DNA of 64,000 nt from Owenia fusiformis. Taxonomy: Eukaryota > Annelida > Polychaeta > Sabellida > Oweniidae. The position numbers and the translations under genes were made by a program. This document shows, in pieces, positions 40,567 through 51,700 of the stretch. Location: contig CAIIXF020000005.1 in assembly GCA_903813345.2 (NCBI GenBank), forward strand, positions 38,567,375 through 38,631,374. The letters run 5' to 3'. The notes below the pieces were generated by a model. The model was not told the DNA's origin. It did no database searches and saw nothing but the letters and a program-made list of their open reading frames with translations. Every line of letters starts with the position of its first letter. The stretch's first letter is position 1.

Positions 40567-40788
40567 TACACTCCCCTCCATAAGTGTGGCAGCCAGACAG
40601 CCCCTTTGGCTCACCTATCAAAACCTTTTATGTTTGGCTATTTTAAAAAATTAAAAATTCACCAAATCTGTCATAAGTTCCCGAACTATTTTAATTAAGG
40701 AGAGTGAAATTATGATGCAAACATTGACACACTTTGATACACTATTCATTGACAATTTCCGTTTGCCAAACTTATGGGAGGGGTGTAC
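40567..40788. mobile_element. Possible short inverted-repeat element
   Basis: The left end tacactcccctccataagtg and the right end in reverse complement tacacccctcccataagttt pair over about 24 bp with a few mismatches. The roughly 220-bp interior has no coding potential. No target duplication was settled. Confidence 0.45.
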
Positions 40789-41645
40789 TTCTAGGCAGCT
40801 GTATATAACAAAACTGATGTAGACGTTTGAATGCCAGTAGCATTATTTATATTTTATAAAGCTGTATATATTATACATTTCTGTTCAAGTACATTTAGAA
40901 CTTTTAGGGTTTTGGTGCTTGTAGAACAAAAAATAGGGGAGAGATTCAATGAATTTATGTAACCAAGCAGTCAATCAGCTTAGAGACTACGAAGATCTAC
41001 AATAATATTATAACTTGACAATACCCTATATAACAATATTTCTAACGTAACAAACCGAATCAAAATGAACTGAACGAAAATGACGAAAACTATTCTATGT
41101 TGGGGTAAGAGTGTAACTTCTGTTTGTCTTAAGTTTTAAATTACTCGTGTGACGAGTAAACAAACATTAGGCCATACTAGTCCAAGTTCATGATACACAC
41201 ATCAAAATTGAAAATGAAAAAAAAGAGTTATGTTATAAATATTTGAACAAATTATCCCCACTTGTAAGTAAACATAGTAAAAACATGTTCAACCAAACAC
41301 TCGTCGCTTACCAGTTTTTTGTGCTAATAATTGACTATTCTCCCAAGTCTCAATCTTACGAAGGATCTACGTGAGCCAAAAATAACACCTCTAATATAAT
41401 ACGTAAATAAGTCTACTAATAACGTGCCATCTTTGTATATTCTGTATATTATTACTGTATTTATGCATGGATTTTGGAAAGAAAACTTGTAAAAATATCT
41501 TCTCTATTCTAGACAAATCAGATGGATAAAAAGTCTAAACATTCTACAAAATGTGTTCTGTTCTGTTCTCTGAGGCGGTCTGTCATATTTTAACTAGATC
41601 CCAGGTCCCATTTCATCCCATCATGTATTAATGCGTGACATTGAA

Positions 41646-41870
41646 TGTAATGCACCATTGGTTGCCACATGTAATGCGCCCTTACAATGTTACTTAAATG
41701 TAATGCACCATTGGTTGCCACATGTAATGCGCCCTTACAGTGTTACTTAAATGTAATGCACCATTGGTTGCCACATGTAATGTACCCTAAAAATGTAACT
41801 TAAATGTAATGCACCATTGGTTGCCATATAAATGTACCCCTACAATGTAACTTAAATGTACCCCCGGTTC
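41646..41870. repeat. 53-bp tandem repeat, about four copies
   Basis: tgcaccattggttgcca occurs at 41651, 41704, 41757 and 41810, separated by variants of catgtaatgcgcccttacaa. Confidence 0.9.
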
Positions 41871-42467
41871 TCTGCTTTCCACCAATGCTATTCCCATAAT
41901 ATACCAAGGGCGTTACAATACCCGGGAATCTATCGGTTCGTGCAGTACATTACTAGTAAATTCTATGCATAGTTTACTACTTGAATATTACACAAACCAT
42001 ACTGCCCCATCTATATAAAAACGATTATCAGACTATGCAGAGACCAAAAGTAATATTGTTCACATGAAATAATGTCCTAGCTTGTCAGGCATTGTAATAT
42101 TATTTTAAGTATTCGCATACAAAATCGCCCCACTACTTTTTTAGTTATAGCAAAAAAGGAAATAAAAGATATAAAAATGGCCGCTACTACCCAAATAGTC
42201 ATAAGAAAGTGTTATACGCTTTAAATTACTTATAAATTTCTACAAAAATATGTAAAGAAAACAAAGTCGTGTGGTTCGCGATGTGGGAATTCGTTGCGCG
42301 AGTGGAGAAATGGGTTCGGAGAGAGGGACTTGAGGTACGCGACTTAAGAATCGAAATTCGCGTTGTGAGAACAGGTGGTTCGGGTTGAAGGAACATTGTT
42401 CGCGAGGTCGGAACTGATGACTACGTGACCACGTTGTGGAAGTCTAGGAGGCCTGGTAAATAGATAC

Positions 42468-42668
42468 ATATAGGTTATTTACTGAGAGGGATTGAATATG
42501 GAATTTATTCCGAGGAACAATATGATATTGACCGAAGGGTAATATGATATTGATCGAGGGAGCGCAGCGACCGAGTGTCAATATGATATTGCCCAAGGTC
42601 AATATCTTATTTTCCATGGAATAAAAACCATATTCAATCTCGACCAGAAATAACCTATTTATTCCATA
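42468..42668. mobile_element. Foldback hairpin element (~200 bp)
   Basis: The left arm reads ataggttatttactgagagg then gattgaatatgg; the right arm in reverse complement reads ataggttatttctggtcgag then attgaatatgg. Arms of about 90 bp surround a short GC-rich centre with gggagcgcagcgaccgag. Related in style to the hairpins at 48525-48641 and 62937-63102. Confidence 0.75.
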
Positions 42669-42777
42669 ATACATCCCTCTAAAATGTTACATTTGGATAA
42701 TGCAAACATTATATAATAAGTGCACATTGTTTGAAGTTAAATTGAATTTAAAGTTAAAAATAACCGGGAAACATAAA

Positions 42778-42897
42778 ATACGATCCAATACGATTTTTCC
42801 GGGGACAGTACGATTTTTTCATGTAATACGCTCCAATACGATTTTTTCCCGGGGACAATACGATTTTTACATGTAATACGATTCAATACGATTTTTA
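42778..42897. repeat. ~50-bp tandem repeat, 2.5 copies
   Basis: Units begin at 42778, 42826 and 42876 with atacgatccaatacgattttt and contain ccggggacaatacgatttt. Confidence 0.8.
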
Positions 42898-43202
42898 TTC
42901 ATTCATATTTCCCTGGGAAAATAGTAGTATTATGGAATAATAGGGTATATCTGTATATTGGTTTTAGTTATTGGACACGGACACATCTAAAAATTGGTAT
43001 AAAATTTTAATTGCTGAATATATCGTCAAGGTGAATCATTTCCAACTATAGTGACATAACATACAGACAACTGCATATATATTATATTGAGACGTGACAA
43101 TTGGCTCCTAGCAACGACAATCCATACCTCAAGAATAATGGAGGTTTTGTATGTTAGAAACAAACAGAACCTCAACATTGAAAACGCAAATATACAAAAA
43201 GC

Positions 43203-44273
43203 ATGATTAAAGAACCGATAGAATACATTAAATTCAATGAAACAACGTTAACAGAATGCATAAAAATAGCGAAGGTCGCTGCGTCGACGTCTTCAAAGGA
43301 AAGTGTCATTGCAGAGGAACATAAACAGAAAGATGGACAACTTCATGAAGGAGTTCACAGTTTTCAGCTAACTGCCATTGATGAAGAATCCAAATGTAGC
43401 AAACATACACCTGATGTACAAGCATCGTGTAAAGGAGATTCACAAACAGACCTCCAAGATCGCATATACATAGAAATGTTGCCAAGAACAGAGACAATGG
43501 ATTCCGACAGTCTTACCAAACAGATAGCAAATAACTCAAATTGTGATCCGATTGACCAGAGAGTAAATAACACAGACTTTGATACTGAGGACCAAGGAAT
43601 GATTACGTCGATTAACGTTGGGAATGACCTAGAGTTTAATTCGGTGGACCTAGCGGGGGATAAGGACTCCGAGGAAAGTAGTGACAGTGACGGAACGAAT
43701 TGTAGAATATGTGCCTGTAGTGAAGACACAGGTGAATCTTTGATATCAGCGGGTTGTAACTGTAAGGGATACCTAGAGTTCTGTCACAAGAGTTGCTTAG
43801 AAACGTGGATACGAGCGCAGAGATCAAACAGATGCGAACTTTGCAGGGCTGTCTTCAGTGGCATGTCACAACTCCCGGGCTATGAAGAAGATGCGGAATC
43901 ATATGTCAGTACAACCAGCTCTTTCATGACAAGTGGAAACGTCAGGGGTGCCAGGGCTTGCTTCATTATGACATTCTTCATCCTGCTTGCTATGACGATC
44001 ACATCAGGCTTGCTTTTAACACGTACGATCAAAATGAAACACTCCTCATACAACTTCCAGCCAAGTATGAATAGCGAGGACCATAATTTCATCCTAACCA
44101 TTTCACTGTCGATCTTCATCGTGAGCATATGTTGCACTATGTTCATCTCTATATGTTGGTTTACGTGGGAAGTCTCATACTTATGTTATTGGAACACACA
44201 AGCTGAGCGTGATCGAAGAGTTCTACAAGATATGGTTCATATCATAGATGGCGAAAGTGTAGAAAGTGTCTGA
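43203..44273 (+). CDS. MARCH-type RING-CH membrane E3 ubiquitin ligase
   Basis: Membrane-bound E3 ligase that ubiquitinates transmembrane proteins and so controls endocytosis and turnover. The 356-residue frame has no intron. The RING-CH finger fits the C4HC3 pattern exactly: C167-x2-C170-x14-C185-x-C187-x7-H195-x2-C198-x12-C211-x2-C214, with the tryptophan of CLETW at 202. Two membrane segments follow (about 252-274 and 296-322), giving the usual MARCH layout with both tails in the cytosol. The first ~160 residues are acidic, rich in Ser/Thr and match no domain known to me. The ATG at 43203 is the first in frame with fair context. Paralogue is uncertain: the two-TM plan suggests the MARCH1/8 or 2/3 groups. 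Lack of introns could mean a retrocopy, but the frame is intact. It converges on importin-9. Confidence 0.88.
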   Translation: MIKEPIEYIKFNETTLTECIKIAKVAASTSSKESVIAEEHKQKDGQLHEGVHSFQLTAIDEESKCSKHTPDVQASCKGDSQTDLQDRIYIEMLPRTETMDSDSLTKQIANNSNCDPIDQRVNNTDFDTEDQGMITSINVGNDLEFNSVDLAGDKDSEESSDSDGTNCRICACSEDTGESLISAGCNCKGYLEFCHKSCLETWIRAQRSNRCELCRAVFSGMSQLPGYEEDAESYVSTTSSFMTSGNVRGARACFIMTFFILLAMTITSGLLLTRTIKMKHSSYNFQPSMNSEDHNFILTISLSIFIVSICCTMFISICWFTWEVSYLCYWNTQAERDRRVLQDMVHIIDGESVESV

Positions 44274-45408
44274 TTAGACAAAATGAGATAAATTTCAGCA
44301 ATATTTTCTACATCATCAATATATGCTCTTCAGATTGGACCATAATCTTAAAAAAACAGTGAAATCGTCAATTTATTTTATCAGTTTATTTAATAATTCA
44401 GTATATTCAAACAATATTCTTTGTACACAATTCCTTGTATAACAAAGCCAAAAATAGAACAATATTGTAATGTTAATTTGAAGCATGATAAGAGGTTCAT
44501 TCACTTAAATTGATCCAATTAGAATGTTCTACATGGTTTTGATATTCATGGTGTCATTATAGCGCTATTAACAGAAACTCCTGAAGTTCAGGACAAATGG
44601 TGCTTGGATTCTAGGACTGGTGTTTATTCGTCCTTACCCCACTACTAGCGTGACTAAAAGCTTTAATATTCAACAATCACACTAAAAACATGGCATTTAA
44701 AAGTAGAACATTGGTAGAAGATTGCGTCGGGGTTGCCACACCATATTCACATCAAAATTCTCTACAAAATATAAACTGAAGTTGACAAATCACTGCATGA
44801 GCTGAACGTAGTTTCAGTAGTTTTCATTTGATAATTGTTTTCTTATTCTATGCAACTTTTGGTTCAACGTCTAAATTACAATGTTGCAGCTTTCTAAGAT
44901 TTCTGAAATTCATTGACGTTTATTGACATTTTTGACAAAATTCTCAAATTGCTCAACTTTTCCACATCAAGGAAAGAACAGTTTGTGGCAACCGGATATA
45001 TATTTAACTAATGTTGGACTAAAATCTCATGTTTCCTTTCATACAGTGTCCTATAGTATATCGTATATTAAATTAATGAGCGTTGGGTCCTTCTCAAAAA
45101 TAGATTCTTATCCATTTGTGTTCCTCCAAACGAACTGGTAAATAGAGCGAAACAAACACGTACAGTAAAACCTGTATATCCAGAAACCTCTCTAATCAGT
45201 ACACTTCTCTTTGAACACTTAGTCCCACTTTTCATACTACCAGATTAAGAGCCTTTAAATGTGCCCAATTCGTTATCCAATGGTGTTTTAATAAGACGCA
45301 TGTATACTTCTGTAGTAAATCCATTTTATCACACATGAATCCAAGCCATTCATGTATGCATCTCACTATTGCAATTAATTGTCTCTCAAAAAAGCATTAG
45401 CAGTCATA

Positions 45409-45436
45409 CAATTCAATTCAATTCAATTCAATTCAA
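45409..45436. repeat. (attca)5 microsatellite
   Basis: Five perfect attca pentanucleotides in a row, with one further base or two on each side continuing the period. Confidence 0.95.
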
Positions 45437-45506
45437 CAGTACATAAAACTATACAAATCACACTTTCCTCAGCGTTATATATCTGAAGTGATCCTACTAT
45501 ATCTGA

Positions 45507-45593
45507 TATACAGCGTGTCCATAAAGTCTCTTTTCAATTCCAATAAAAAGTCTGTGTAAAGAGTAGAGACTTTATGAATGGACACCCTGTATA
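45507..45593. mobile_element. 87-bp mariner-like hairpin in the importin-9 3' UTR region
   Basis: tatacagcgtgtccataaag on the left pairs with ggacaccctgtata on the right, and gtctc/gagac extends the stem. TA flanks and a tacagggtgtcc-like end are typical of mariner-type miniature elements. It lies 38 bp beyond the importin-9 stop codon, so probably in that gene's transcript. Confidence 0.65.
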
Positions 45594-45630
45594 TTCATGA
45601 AATTTTGAACCTAGTGGTTGTTCAATGAGG

Positions 45631-45750
45631 TCAACTATTGTTGATGCCTATTTGCTTGAGAACTTGGTTTTCCAGGGGACTATGCTTCTCCTGGAAATGT
45701 GAGTAGCATGGTTGCTGAGAAAGCTCCTGTAGGTACTCTGTCAGATACGT
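45631..45750 (-). CDS. IPO9: Importin-9 last exon
   Basis: 39 codons and [23 protein letters not shown] through [11 protein letters not shown]. Acceptor tttccag ends at 45751. Joins VNLQ to TYLTEYL as in the vertebrate LQAYLTDFL. It is separated from the previous exon by 2.3 kb carrying a 161-bp tandem repeat. Confidence 0.93.
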   Translation of the reverse strand, partial: TYLTEYLQELSQQPCYSHFQEKHSPLENQVLKQIGINNS

Positions 45751-48700
45751 CTGGAAATACACATGGGGACAAATTGTGTAAAGTATAACTGTTACTACTG
45801 ACATCAAAAGGTTATGGTCATTCAGAAAGTGATGGCAATAAAAGGGTTACTTTATCAATGTTGAGAAGGTCACTAAATATATATTAATAGGGTAAATTAC
45901 ATATCATTGTGAATCAAAATATTTCATGGTCACTATTAGCCATCAAAACCATGGTGTTGTCTAGTTCAGAATAAGGTCACCCCAAATAACTGTCTACGTA
46001 AGTGGACTTTATGTAGCAACCTCAATAATATTGATGTTGCAACTTAAGATCATTGAACTTTCATTTCCTGTCTAGTTTGACTTTACCCAAGATGTACTAG
46101 TTATTTGAATTTTTAAATGAAAATATAGTACTTTGACAAATAGTTTGGATTATGGATGTTAGTTTGGTCATTTATTAGTCATAAATCAACTTTTACTTCA
46201 ATATTTATGAGTTGTTCAAATTAACAAAATAAAATAGGCAAAATGTCCAATAATAATCCTTATCATAATATGGAAAGAATATTCAGAAGGTCAAGTAAGA
46301 ACATGGATAACATTTAATCTACAAATCAACGAAAGTGTGAAAATGTATAGTGCCAATAAACCAAAGACTTAGAAGCATTACAAAACAAAGCAAGAAAAGT
46401 CTAAGAGTCAAAACCAGTCATAAGGAAAAAACAAACCCCAAATATCCATTTCCTATGATCTAGCATACAAAGAACCTCTGTCACTCCCTTCCCACTTTCC
46501 AGGAACCATTATCACATATCCAAGACCACAAAATGATGAGCGATGGCCCATTTCATTCATAAAAATGTTTAAAAAAGTCATATTGATAGTTAATGCAGTA
46601 CATTTGATCCAAGGTTGCCAAACTTTTATTTTCTGTTGTTATTATAATCTATTCAGCCTTTTTATGTCTTCACTGAATATCTATTAAGCAATTAACATTA
46701 TAGGAACAAGGCACAGACGTGAACAATATCGTACCTAAAACACAGCAGTGTGACAGTGAAGAATTTAGGATGGAAAATTCAAAATGGCCACCTTAAAATT
46801 TACCCAGAATGCCCAAAAACTAATCAGTTCTTAACTTTGATACATAGAAACATCCCTGAAAATTTCAGATGAATCCATCAAATGGTTTGGCTGGAAACCT
46901 GTAGACAAGTCTTGAAAGAGAAGATTTTAGAACGGAAAATCCAAAATGGCCACCTTAAAATTAACCCAGAATGCCCAAAAACTAATCAGTTGTTAACTTT
47001 GATATGTAGAAACATCCCTGTAAATTTAAAATGAATCCATCAAATGGTTTGACTGGAAACCTGTAGACAAGTCTTGAAAGTGAAGATTTTAGGACGGAAA
47101 ATCCAAAATGGCCACCTTAAATTTTACCCAGAATGCCAAAAAACTAATCAGTTCTTAACTTTGATACGTAGAAACATCCCTGAAAATTTCAGATGAATCC
47201 ATCAAATGGTTTGGCTGGAAAACTGTAGACAAGTCTTGAAAGTGAAGATTTTAGGACGGAAAATCCAAAATGGCCACCTTAAAATTTACCCAGAATGCCC
47301 AAAAACTAACCAGTTCTTAACTTTGATACGTATAAACATTCCTGAAAATTCCAGATGAATCCGTCAAATGGTTTGGCTGGAAACCTGTAGACAAGTCTTG
47401 AAAGTGAAGATTTTAGGACGGAAAATCCAAAATGGCCACCTTAAAATTTACCCAGAATGCCCAAAAACTAATCTGTTCTTAACTTTGGTACGTAGAAACA
47501 TTCCTGAAAATTTCAGATGAATCCGTCAAATGGTTTGGCTGGAAACCTGTAGACAAGCTGAAAAGTGAGATGCCGCCTGCCCGCCCGTCAAGCTGATGAC
47601 AATATCGGTACGATAATAAAAATATGCCAGATTTCCCCAACTGCTGAAATGATCAACCAAATTCTGGTATTTTCCACTTAGCCATTTTCAAGTTGAGCAT
47701 GGAGTATAAGTTAAGAACATGTAATTTGTATGCCAATGTATTTCTAAAATGTGCTAAAAGCATATTTTCTAGAATTTGATAAATGTGTACTTCTAGTTTG
47801 ATTTTGCCCAAAGTATTATATGTAATGGTCACACAGATAAATAGTCATTAATTACCAAACTAAACTACATTGACCACACGGCTAACAAGGCATTGACATG
47901 CAGAATGTCACAAACTGTAATTTTTACAGACGCATTTGATACAGATACCGAACACCAACCAGTCCACAAAAAAGTTTGAGACTAAAGCAATATGTCACCA
48001 CTTCTGGTGGTGGCGTAATAATAATATGACAACTAACATACTCTCCGAGGCATGTTTTCCTTCCATACCTGTAAATTAACTTTGTTGATTGGGTCATCAA
48101 CTGTATCAGGATCGTCCTCATCATCATCATATTCATTAAGATCAAACCCAACATAAGCAGATGCGGGAGCAAACTCCTTTAGAAGATCATTCAAAGCAGC
48201 TTCTTCCTCAAGATCATCTCCCTCGCCTTCATCTGACTCCTCCCACTCATCATCTTCACCATTACCAGAGTTTTCTTCAAGCTGAGTGGACAGCTCATTA
48301 ATGAGCAGTTTATAGATCTTTACTGACACAGGTATACTGGTCCATTGTTCTGGTGCTGAAATAAATCAGATGTAACATTTGTATATACCATGGTATGTGG
48401 AGGGTAATAACTTTCAGATTCACAAGTGCTGTCTTCTTACTTAGCATAGTTTGTAAATCTTCACAAAAGAAGGGAAATGGTTCCTTGTTCTGGTGATAGA
48501 ATAAATCAGATGTAATATTTAGAGGTTATGCCACTATCGTTGCATATATGCCCGAGGGTTTCAGTGATATATGGCCCGACCTTGGGAGGGACATTGATCA
48601 CTGAGAACCGAGGGCATATGTGCAACTATAGTGACATAAACAATTTATAACATACCTATGATGATCTAGTCTGGTCAGATAGTACCGTTTTCTTATTTAA

Positions 48701-51700
48701 TTGACTAGCAAGCGTTCGGAAATGATGATTTATTCCCATGTTTGTATCTTATGAATGTACGAGTCAATTTGACCTAGGCCTAATGTATGACGTAGTCCCA
48801 GCGCTTGACAATTTCCAGATATACTGGGATGCCAGTCCATTTTTCTTATGTTACAGGTTGATATGTTTATTTGAGTTATATGGTATTATACAGTAATCTT
48901 AAGAAGCTCAGAGTGAGATGATATATATGGCCAAATTAATTCTCAGCTGCCATTTCTCAATGACAATTGTGAACATCATGCTTATTGTTCCAGGAAAACA
49001 TTCACAAATATGAAAAAATTCAAACATTGATTTGGTGACCTACTTTTACTGGCTTTGGATCGTGTGCGTATTTCGTTTCCTGTCAAGGAAATAGGGTCCC
49101 CTTTCACTAGAATCTCTTCATTGAATCGTTTGTCATTTTTCTGTATTGCATGGAGAAGCAACTTTGCAAGGGCTATGGTACTGAAAATAGACACAAAATA
49201 ACATGTTAGAACAAGTAAAGAAAGAAGCAATGCAAAATTGAATAGAGGGTGGTAGAAAATTCCAAGAAGGAATTGGTCTGTCCTTTAGAAAATGTCAAGT
49301 ACTTTTGAAGATACTAATTCCTATTTGTCTCATATACAAAAGCCATTATTGTGATTTTGTGACAATATGCTGATTGTGTTGCAGATTTTTATACCAAGAG
49401 GCACCCTATGATTAGTGAGGGGAGCTAATTTCAAGGGTGATGGTAAAGACGAGGCATGGCGCCCAAAAACCAAAGAAAATTAGCACCATAATATTTTAAG
49501 TCGTATTATTGCAGTATAAGGTAATGATATTGTGATATTTTATGCTGTTTTAGAAGTTAAAGATGTTAAACTATGCATACCGTTTGTTTTACATCCAATA
49601 AAACAAATAGTTAAGATGAAACAGTCGTTTAAAGATACAATTTGAATTTACCGCAAGAAATTACAACCTAATATTGTCAATATGTCAATAATTCCTGATC
49701 AATGTCACATATAAAGATATATGTACCTAGATATGTTTTATTTTTTCATATATGCGAAATAAGGCGGTCTCTAGTTATGTACATCCAATACAAAATGAAT
49801 GTTTACTATTCGGCGATCAGAATTTCGATGACGAGCAATGGCAATGTAATTTGCGAAGAAAGCATCAGTGCACCTAGTTAAAGGCCAGGTTTGGGCGCCA
49901 TGCCTCGTCTTTACCATCACCCTTGAAATTAGCTCCGGTCACTAATCATAGGGTAAGAGGCATCCCTGATAATTTCAAGTTGATCTAACAAATGGATTGA
50001 CTTCTACCCCTTTTTATGAAAAAATATCCCTGAAAATTCTTGATTGATCCATGAAGTGATTTGGCTGAAAATGTGTCTACAATACTTTACATACAAAATT
50101 ATATGATGGAAAATCCAAAATGGATACCTTAACATTTACCCAGAATGCCTAAAAACTAAATAGTTCTCAAGTGGATTACTAAATCTCAACATACCTGACT
50201 TTGTTCTCATATGCTCCATAGAAAAGATGCTGTCTGGAGACCCATTCTGTGAGTACAAACTCTAAGGCAGTATTTCCGGTAGGGCCAGGTTCATTGGAGA
50301 GAAACTCTAGCAGTTCATCAAAATGGCTATGTACCAAATGGGCAAATATCATCACTAAGCTCTGTGTTACACTTAAAGTGTCCGTTTGTTGTAGTTTACA
50401 TAACACTGCTCGCAACATTACACCTAAATTCTCACCAAGTCCACTACCTATTTTTGAGATTAAAACTGATACCAATCGACCAACAAAAGCAGCAGCAAAT
50501 TCAGAAGTCTTTGGATGTAAAAGTTTGGAGATCACTTGAATAGTGTAATAGAGTCCATTATTATTCTCTGCGTCGTGCCAGTTGACGACTTGTTCCAGAG
50601 CAACTGAGATGTATGCTCGAATACAATCGCCTCCACTTTGAAGCGACTGGTTATCATCAGTGTGTAGAATAAATTGTATTGCAGCAGGGAAGGCTTGAGT
50701 AATAAGAAGAGCTGGTAGGGGAATTGAACTATTTCGTACTAAAGTCTCTAAGATATCTAAGGCTACCTGGAATGTAAAAAGATGAAGTACTTATGGCGTG
50801 TTTATAACTCCCTTATGTTTATATCTTATAAAATGTATGACTGTGTGTACTACATCATTATTTGTTGTGCAGCTCTATCCATTCATTTTAAGGAATCATT
50901 GCTTTTAAAATATTATTTATAAGTGGGTAAATCTCGTTAAGATGTAGTTATTGGAAGGGAATCACATTGTGATATCGGCACGATAATTATAAACAAGAAT
51001 TTAGAGAAGAAAACTATTCATTTTTGATGAATAGAATATTGGATTGATTAATACTAACAATCCAAAATATTACTGTCTGAAAATGTTTGGCTTATTCTAC
51101 AGTCATTTCATACTATTTGCGCTACACCAGACTTACAGGTGGGAGAACTATGGGTACACCCTGCGTTGTCTGGGACGCCATCGGGGCATTGAGAATGCTG
51201 GTGAGTGTGGGAACTAGTCGCTGAAGTAACGCGTCCCGACATCCTTCATTCTTTGACAACTCACTGAATATGTCCTGGGTGAGACTAACGATCAATGGAT
51301 CTGAAATATCCAACAAACATAATCTGAGTAAGCCAAAATAGTTCAAATAAACTTTTTACAAAAATATACCTTTTTTATTTGTTTGTCAAATGCAGGTGCA
51401 AGAGTACATAAAATGTAAAAATATAAATATAATATATATAAAATTATAATTTTTAGGTGATATAAAAACAAAAGAACTATAAACACAACATAAAACTGTA
51501 ACTCATCAATGATTTAGCATTTAACTTTACTTCGGTTTTTGAGTTTTCTAGCACTGATATTGTGTGCATCTCCTGAAGACAGTCAAGATAAATTCATATT
51601 TAGAATGCATCACCATGACAACATTACAACAATAGCTAATTTAAGGATGTATAATTTGAGAGGTTGTTAATTATAATTATTCAGAATACCGAATTTTAAT

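Larger units (their letters stand above)
39696..43202. other. Intergenic region between Wnt5 and the MARCH gene
   Basis: Begins with the Wnt5 3' untranslated region. No coding region recognised. It holds an inverted-repeat element (40567-40788), a 53-bp tandem repeat (41646-41870), a foldback hairpin (42468-42668) and a 50-bp tandem repeat (42778-42897). Confidence 0.6.
44274..45630. other. Convergent 3' region between MARCH and importin-9
   Basis: Contains the 3' ends of both genes. No further coding region recognised. Notable are an (attca)n microsatellite at 45409-45436 and a mariner-like hairpin at 45507-45593. Confidence 0.6.

Noticed and set aside
43306-44146. Minus-strand frames of 63-121 codons opposite the MARCH gene
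   Set aside because: They are antisense shadows of the RING-CH coding frame, with no similarity of their own.
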